NCBI GenBank assembly: GCA_050329415.1
Contig: JBHJOS010000088.1
Coordinates: 1 to 20,737, forward strand
DNA: 20,737 bases
Origin: JANNOG01 sp050329415
GTDB taxonomy: Bacteria > Actinomycetota > Actinomycetes > Actinomycetales > JBBAYJ01
Direction of reading: 5' to 3'
Shown here: positions 15,912 through 20,737 of the stretch, one piece after another
Numbering within the stretch: position 1 is the first letter of the stretch
How the letters are laid out: each line of letters opens with the position of its first letter
Notes under the pieces: model-generated
What the model saw: only the letters and a program-made list of their open reading frames with translations
Told to the model about the DNA's origin: nothing
Databases searched by the model: none
Made by a program: the position numbers and the translations under genes

Positions 15912-16852
15912 CGGTCACTCCTGTCGACGGGGGGTGCGGCCGGGTCGTCGCCGGTCAGCGCGGCGGCGATCCTCGTGACATCGTCCGGGGTCTTGGCCAC
16001 CGTGCCCAGGGTGGGGACGCCGAGGCCGACGGTGAGGTCCGCGGCGCCGAGCGCCGCCAGCGCCGAGACCCAGTCGATCGTCTCGGCCATGCCCGGCGGC
16101 TTGTCGAGGTCCAGGCCGCGGACCGACTCGACGAACCGGGTGGTGCTCGCCACCAGCGGCTCCCCGGCTGCGGGCACGCTGCGCCGGACGATGGCGGCGG
16201 CCCGGGCCCGGGAGGGGAACGGGATCCAGTGGTAGAGGCAGCGGCGGCGCAGGGCGTCGTGCAGGTCGCGGCTGCGGTTGGAGGTCAGCACCGTGACTGG
16301 GGGCCTGCGGGCGGTGAAGGTGCCCAGCTCCGGGACGGTGACCGACGCCTCGCCCAGGTACTCCAGGAGCAAGGCCTCGAACTCGTCGTCGGCTCGGTCG
16401 ATCTCGTCGATGAGCAGCACCGCCGGGGTCGGCCCGGGGTGGCGGACCGCCCGCAGCAGGGGCCGCTCGGCGAGGAACTCCTCGGTGAAGAGATCGGCGT
16501 CGGCGAGCCGCTCGTGCCGGGCCTCGGCGAGGCGGATCGCCAACAACTGGCGGGCGTGGTTCCACTCGTACAGCGACTCCCGCGCCGTGAGGCCCTCGTA
16601 GCACTGCAGCCGGATGAGCGGCGCACCGAGCGCCCGCGCGAGAGCCTTCGCGGCGGTGGTCTTGCCGACCCCCGGCTCGCCCTCCAGCAGCAGCGGCCGG
16701 CCGAGGGCCGCCGCCAGGTGGATCGCCATCGCCAGCCCGTCGTCGACGAGGTAGTCGAGGGCGTCCAGGCGCCGGGCGACGTCCTCGGGACCGGCGAAGG
16801 ACGGAGCGGGGGCGGCCGCGCCGGTGGCGGGCGTCGGGACGACGGCCGTCAC
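15908..16852 (-). CDS. coxD: CoxD, MoxR-type AAA+ ATPase for active-site maturation
   Basis: A AAA+ chaperone-like ATPase of 314 residues. Walker A is GEPGVGKT (58-65), Walker B LLIDEID (146-152), sensor 1 TSN (190-192) and the Arg-rich RRRC near 202. The segment RLQCYEGLTARESLYEWNHARQLL after Walker A is characteristic of CoxD. In Afipia it uses ATP to reconstruct the copper-sulfur-molybdenum site of CoxL. The GTG start at 16852 overlaps the preceding gene's stop in GTGA. A longer frame upstream to 16987 is antisense-like and lacks family support. Confidence 0.92.
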   Translation of the reverse strand: MTAVVPTPATGAAAPAPSFAGPEDVARRLDALDYLVDDGLAMAIHLAAALGRPLLLEGEPGVGKTTAAKALARALGAPLIRLQCYEGLTARESLYEWNHARQLLAIRLAEARHERLADADLFTEEFLAERPLLRAVRHPGPTPAVLLIDEIDRADDEFEALLLEYLGEASVTVPELGTFTARRPPVTVLTSNRSRDLHDALRRRCLYHWIPFPSRARAAAIVRRSVPAAGEPLVASTTRFVESVRGLDLDKPPGMAETIDWVSALAALGAADLTVGLGVPTLGTVAKTPDDVTRIAAALTGDDPAAPPVDRSDR

Positions 16853-17880
16853 GCGGTCCGGTCCGCGGCGTCCCCAGCGGCGTCCCCGACAGCGTCCCCG
16901 ACGTCCCCAGCGGCCTGCCCGGCGTCGTCCGCGAGGGTCACGGCCGTCGTGACGTGGTGGTCCCGGCACCCCGGGCCGCAGAACCACACGTCGGCGCCGT
17001 CGACGACGGCGTGCGGGGTACTGGGTCCGACCACGACCGTCATCCCACAGACCGGGTCGAGCACCTGGCGGGGCGGCTGGGCCGCCGGTCCCGGGGCACC
17101 CGCCGCCCGCCTACCGCTCCGGGAGGACCGGTGCCCGCCGTGCATCTCCTGGACGATCTCGGCGAGGATCGAGACGGCGGCCTCGCCGGGGGTCCGCCCG
17201 CCCAGCCACAGTCCCGCGGGCGAGTGCACGCGCTTGCGGTCGTCGTCGGCCAGGCCCAGCGTGTCCAGCACGGCGGCGGCCCGGCGCGGGCTGGCCACCA
17301 GGCCGACGTAGCCGACGCCGGACGCCAGCGCCCGGGTCACCGCCGGGCCCTCGTCACCGGTGTGGGCGGCCAGCACGACGGCGTCCGCCCCGGCCGCGTC
17401 CGCCGCGGTCGCGTCCGCCGTCCGGGCCACCGCGTACCCGGCCGCCCCGGTCACCGCGACGAGCGCGTCGGCGATCGGCGAGTCCCCCACGACGACCACC
17501 AGCGGCGGCGGCAGGTGGGGCCGGAGGAAGACCTCGATCGCGCCCCCCGAGAGGCACGGGTTGACGGTGACACGCGCTCCCGGCACGTCCGGGAAGGACG
17601 CCGCGTCGTCGGGCATGATCCGCAGCAGCAGACTCTCCCCGGACTCCAGCGCCGCCAGCGCCGCCGCCTGGACGTTGCCGCGAGCGCAGTGGCCGCCGAC
17701 GAAGCCCTCGACCGAGCCGTCGGCCCTGACCAGCGCCACGTCGCCCGGGCGGGCCGACGTGGGGGGCTCGGCCCGCACCACGGTGGCGTGCACGAAGGGG
17801 ACCCGGTCCGCGACGAGCTGCTGCTCCAGCTCGGCGACCCGCTCCGCCACGCTGCTGCCCACCACGCCGCCGCCCGCCAC
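16849..17880 (-). CDS. XdhC/CoxF-family protein with C-terminal YHS-like domain
   Basis: A 343-residue accessory protein. Residues about 15-120 are the XdhC N-terminal domain (PFVHATVVRAEPPTSARPGDVALV, with GFVGGHCARGNVQAAAL and CLSGGAIEVFLRP). Residues 125-245 form the C-terminal Rossmann-like XdhC domain with YVGLVASPRRAAAVL and RVHSPAGLWLGGRTPGEAAVSILAEI. A Ser/Arg/Gly-rich linker leads to a YHS-like block DPVCGM (275-280) and FCGPGC (300-305), followed by a short Ala/Gly/Asp repeat tail. XdhC proteins bind molybdenum cofactor and support its sulfuration before insertion, and CoxF/CoxI belong to this family. YHS domains are small Cys-containing modules that can bind metal. The start at 17880 lies five bases after coxL and has no strong ribosome site. 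Confidence 0.87.
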   Translation of the reverse strand: MAGGGVVGSSVAERVAELEQQLVADRVPFVHATVVRAEPPTSARPGDVALVRADGSVEGFVGGHCARGNVQAAALAALESGESLLLRIMPDDAASFPDVPGARVTVNPCLSGGAIEVFLRPHLPPPLVVVVGDSPIADALVAVTGAAGYAVARTADATAADAAGADAVVLAAHTGDEGPAVTRALASGVGYVGLVASPRRAAAVLDTLGLADDDRKRVHSPAGLWLGGRTPGEAAVSILAEIVQEMHGGHRSSRSGRRAAGAPGPAAQPPRQVLDPVCGMTVVVGPSTPHAVVDGADVWFCGPGCRDHHVTTAVTLADDAGQAAGDVGDAVGDAAGDAADRTA

Positions 17881-17885
17881 GGCCG

Positions 17886-20315
17886 TCAGATCGGGGGCGT
17901 GGCGCGGCCCTGCATGGCCTCCCACACCCGCGACGGGGTCAGCGGCATGTCGGCGTGGCGCACCCCGAACGGCCGCAGCGCGTCGACGACGGCGTTGACG
18001 ATCGCCGGCGGCGAGCCCACGGTCGCCGACTCCCCCACTCCCTTGGCCCCGATCGGGTGGTGCGGGGACGGCGTGACGGTGTGCCCGGTCTCCCAGTCCG
18101 GGGTCTCCATCGATGTCGGGATGAGGTAATCCATGAGTGAGCCGTTGAGGCAGTTGCCGTTCTCGTCGAACGAGATGATCTCCATGAGGGCCATCCCGAC
18201 GCCGTCGGTGAGCCCGCCGTGCACCTGACCCTCGATGATCATCGGGTTGATCCGGGTGCCGCAGTCGTCGACGGCGACGAACCGGCGCACCTTGACCGCC
18301 GCGGTGCCGGGGTCGACGTCGACCACGCACACGTAGGCACCGAACGGGTAGGTGAGGTTCGACGGGTTGTAGCAGATCTGGGCCTCGAGCCCGCCCTCGA
18401 TGCCCTCGGGCAGGTCCCCGGCGCCGTGCGCCCGGAAGGCGACGTCCTGGATGGTGACCGACGCGGTCGGGTCACCCGCGACGTGGAACCGGCCCTTCTC
18501 CCACTCCAGGTCCGCGACGCTCACCTCGAGCATCCCCGAGGCGATGATCCGAGCCTTGTCGCGCACCTTGCGCGCCACCAGGGCCGCGGCGGCGCCGGAC
18601 ACCGGGGTCGACCGAGAGCCGTAGGTGCCGAGCCCGAACGGCGTCTGGTCGGTGTCGCCGTGCACGACCTCGATGTCGGCCGGCGGGATGCCCAGCTCCT
18701 CGGCGACGATCTGGGCGAACGTGGTCTCGTGGCCCTGGCCCTGGGTCTGCACCGACAGCCGCACGACCGCCTTGCCCGTCGGGTGGATCCGCAGCTCGCA
18801 GCCGTCGGCCATGCCGAGGCCCAGGATGTCCATGTCCTTGCGCGGCCCGGCACCGACGGCCTCGGTGAAGAACGAGATCCCGACGCCCATGAGCTCGCCG
18901 CGGGCCCGCTTCTCCGCCTGCTCCCGGCGCAGCTCGTCGTAGCCGGCCATGGCCAGCGCCTGGCGCAGCGCGGGCTCGTAGTCGCCGGAGTCGTAGACCC
19001 AGCCGGTCGGGGTGGAGTACGGGAACTGCTCCGGCTTCAGCAGGTTCCGCAGCCGCAGATCGGCGGGGTCCATGCCGAGGTCGTACGCCAGGACGTCGAC
19101 CAGGCGCTCGATGAGGTACACCGCCTCGGTGATCCGGAAGGAGCAGGCGTAGGCCACACCGCCCGGCGCCTTGTTGGTGAACACCGACGTCATCGAGCAG
19201 TACGCGGCCTGCAGGTCGTAGCTGCCGGTGAAGACCCCGAAGAACCCGGCCGGGTACTTGATCGGGGCGGCGACGCCGTTGAACGCCCCGTGGTCGGCGA
19301 GCACGTGGGTCCGGACGGCGAGGATCTTCCCGTCCCGGGTCGCGGCGATCTCGCCCTGCATGACGTAGTCGCGGGCGAAACCGGTGCTCGTGAGGTTCTC
19401 GGACCGGTCCTCCATCCACTTGACCGGCCGCCCGGTGAGGATGGACCCGACGATGGCGCACACGTAACCGGGGTAGATCGGGACCTTGCCGCCGAACCCG
19501 CCGCCGATGTCCGGCGCGATCACCCGGATCTTGTGCTCGGGCAGGCCGGCGACGAGGGCGTACACGGTGCGGTGGGCGTGCGGGGCCTGGCTGGTGGTCC
19601 AGAGGGTGAGCTTGCCGTCGACCCGGTCGAAGTCGGCGACCGCGCCGCAGGTCTCCATCGGGGCGGGGTGGACCCGGGGGTAGACGATCTCCTGGGTCGA
19701 GACCACGACGTCGGGGCGGGCGAAGACGGCGTCGGTCGCCGCCTGGTCGCCGGTCTCCCAGTCGAAGCAGTGGTTGTCGGTCTTGCCCTCGAGATCGGTG
19801 CGGATCACGGGAGCGCCGGGGTCCAGCGCCTTCCGGACGTCGACCACCGGATCGAGGATGTCGTACTCGACGTCGATGAGCTCGAGGGCGTCGCGGGCGG
19901 AGTACCTGTCCTCGGCGACGACGCAGGCCACCTCCTGGCCCTGGAACCGCACCTTGTCGGTGGCCAGCACCGCCTGGACGTCGTTGGACAGGGTCGGCAT
20001 CCATGCCAGCGGCGGCGACAGCGCCGCCAGGTCCGCGCCGGTGAAGACGGCCTTGACCTTGGGGTGGGCCTTCGCGGCGGTGGTGTCGATCGAGACGATC
20101 CGGGCGTGGGCCACCGGGGAGCGCAGGACGGCCAGGTGCAGCATCCCGGTGAGCTGGATGTCGTCGACGTAGCGGCCCCGGCCGCGCACGAAGCGCGGGT
20201 CCTCCTTGCGCAGCATCCGCCCGAAGCCGACGGGCTTGCGGTCGTTGTCGACGAAGCCGTTCTTGAGGACCTCGCCCTCCGGGGCGTCGGCCTCGCCACC
20301 GATCACCGCGGTCAC
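17886..20315 (-). CDS. coxL: CoxL, large molybdenum subunit of form I CO dehydrogenase
   Basis: Catalytic subunit, oxidising CO with water to CO2. From the GTG at 20315 it has 809 residues, the same length as Afipia CoxL. The form I active-site loop AYACSFR is present with Cys391 (codon at 19143-19145), the copper ligand of the Mo-S-Cu site. It differs from form II AYRGAGR proteins. Other landmarks are IGGGFGGK, GQGHETTFAQ, TYGSRSTPVSGAAAA and the GVGESATVGSPP loop with the catalytic Glu. The X in AYXCSFR is Ala where characterised enzymes I recall have Arg. The start overlaps the coxS stop (GTGA). An upstream extension to 20540 is antisense-like reading. Confidence 0.96.
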   Translation of the reverse strand: MTAVIGGEADAPEGEVLKNGFVDNDRKPVGFGRMLRKEDPRFVRGRGRYVDDIQLTGMLHLAVLRSPVAHARIVSIDTTAAKAHPKVKAVFTGADLAALSPPLAWMPTLSNDVQAVLATDKVRFQGQEVACVVAEDRYSARDALELIDVEYDILDPVVDVRKALDPGAPVIRTDLEGKTDNHCFDWETGDQAATDAVFARPDVVVSTQEIVYPRVHPAPMETCGAVADFDRVDGKLTLWTTSQAPHAHRTVYALVAGLPEHKIRVIAPDIGGGFGGKVPIYPGYVCAIVGSILTGRPVKWMEDRSENLTSTGFARDYVMQGEIAATRDGKILAVRTHVLADHGAFNGVAAPIKYPAGFFGVFTGSYDLQAAYCSMTSVFTNKAPGGVAYACSFRITEAVYLIERLVDVLAYDLGMDPADLRLRNLLKPEQFPYSTPTGWVYDSGDYEPALRQALAMAGYDELRREQAEKRARGELMGVGISFFTEAVGAGPRKDMDILGLGMADGCELRIHPTGKAVVRLSVQTQGQGHETTFAQIVAEELGIPPADIEVVHGDTDQTPFGLGTYGSRSTPVSGAAAALVARKVRDKARIIASGMLEVSVADLEWEKGRFHVAGDPTASVTIQDVAFRAHGAGDLPEGIEGGLEAQICYNPSNLTYPFGAYVCVVDVDPGTAAVKVRRFVAVDDCGTRINPMIIEGQVHGGLTDGVGMALMEIISFDENGNCLNGSLMDYLIPTSMETPDWETGHTVTPSPHHPIGAKGVGESATVGSPPAIVNAVVDALRPFGVRHADMPLTPSRVWEAMQGRATPPI

Positions 20316-20737
20316 TGGGCACCCCCCACCGGCTCGACGGCCATCGCCCGGTCCACGGCCTCCTGCCGGGCGGCCCACTGGATCGACCGGACGATCGTGG
20401 CGTACCCGGTGCACCGGCAGATCTGCCCCGAGATCGCCTCCCGGATGGTCGCCTCGTCGGGATCCGGCAAGCGATCCAGCAGGGCGCGCGCGGTCATGAG
20501 CATGCCCGGGGTGCAGAAGCCGCACTGCAGGCCGTGGCACTCGACGAAGCCCTGCTGGACGGGGTCGAGGCCGGTCGCGCGCTCCAGCCCCTCGACGGTG
20601 CGCACCGCGTGGCCGTCCGCCATCGCCGCCAGCATGGTGCAGCTCTTGACGGGCTCGTCGTCGACCAGGACGACGCAGGTGCCGCAGTTGCTGGTGTCGC
20701 AGCCCCAGTGGGTGCCGGTGAGGCCCAGGTGGTCCCG
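20312..20737 (-). CDS. coxS: CoxS, iron-sulfur subunit of CO dehydrogenase (5' end missing)
   Basis: Partial gene, 141 residues visible with the first 20 or so lost at the window edge. It carries electrons from the molybdenum site through two 2Fe-2S clusters. In the visible part, the ferredoxin-like site is Cys13, 18, 21 and 33 (CDTSNCGTC then SC), and the second site is Cys72-x2-Cys75 (QCGFC) and Cys107-x-Cys109 (ICRC). The frame is open to base 20737 with no start. It ends VEPVGGAQ and overlaps coxL by four bases. The flavin subunit coxM is expected upstream, as in other MSL operons. Confidence 0.95.
   Translation of the reverse strand, partial: RDHLGLTGTHWGCDTSNCGTCVVLVDDEPVKSCTMLAAMADGHAVRTVEGLERATGLDPVQQGFVECHGLQCGFCTPGMLMTARALLDRLPDPDEATIREAISGQICRCTGYATIVRSIQWAARQEAVDRAMAVEPVGGAQ

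Noticed and set aside
16867..16916. Recurrent GTCCCC units as a possible repeat element
   Set aside because: They encode the Ala/Gly/Asp tail of the XdhC-like protein and are irregularly spaced. Simple coding repetition explains them.

Overview
The window is very GC-rich and dense, with frequent GTG starts, ATGA/GTGA stop-start overlaps and large spurious antisense frames. Together with the types of proteins encoded, this suggests a free-living, aerobic actinobacterium. I cannot name the genus. I see no rRNA, tRNA, CRISPR array, transposase or phage gene. The longest stretch without a gene is about 280 bases.

Left part (1-5800). typA/bipA is on the minus strand and ends beside a short GGGG-rich hexamer repeat. 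Divergent from it is an aldo/keto reductase of the YghZ type. Next comes a small MntA-HepT type module (minimal nucleotidyltransferase plus HEPN protein). The HEPN gene looks broken by two frameshifts. This module lies between two near-identical 59-base copies of the reductase's last codons and terminator hairpin, so it looks like a cassette placed at a gene end. A secreted streptogrisin-like serine protease (minus) and a pterin-4a-carbinolamine dehydratase (plus) follow.

Middle part (5828-11627). A complete peptide or nickel type ABC importer operon runs on the minus strand in the order dppA-B-C-D-F: lipoprotein binding protein, two permeases and two ATPases. A stable hairpin between dppA and dppB probably limits expression of the downstream genes relative to the binding protein.

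Right part (11791-20737). A LysR-type regulator resembling CutR of mycobacterial CO dehydrogenase clusters points toward an aerobic form I CO dehydrogenase operon on the minus strand. That operon reads coxS (cut by the window edge), coxL, an XdhC-family gene with an added YHS-like domain, coxD (AAA+ ATPase), coxG (membrane-tethered SRPBCC protein) and coxE (VWA protein). Almost every junction is an overlap, so this is one translationally coupled unit. coxM and the promoter are presumably beyond the right edge. CoxS and CoxL form the iron-sulfur and molybdenum subunits. CoxF, CoxD and CoxE are expected to mature or sulfurate the active site, and CoxG to link the enzyme to the membrane.

Between the operon and its probable regulator sits a second, unrelated two-gene nucleotidyltransferase module (DUF6036/AbiEii-like). 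Both nucleotidyltransferase modules in the window therefore occupy junctions between convergent genes. I regard these two cassettes as the most interesting part of the window.
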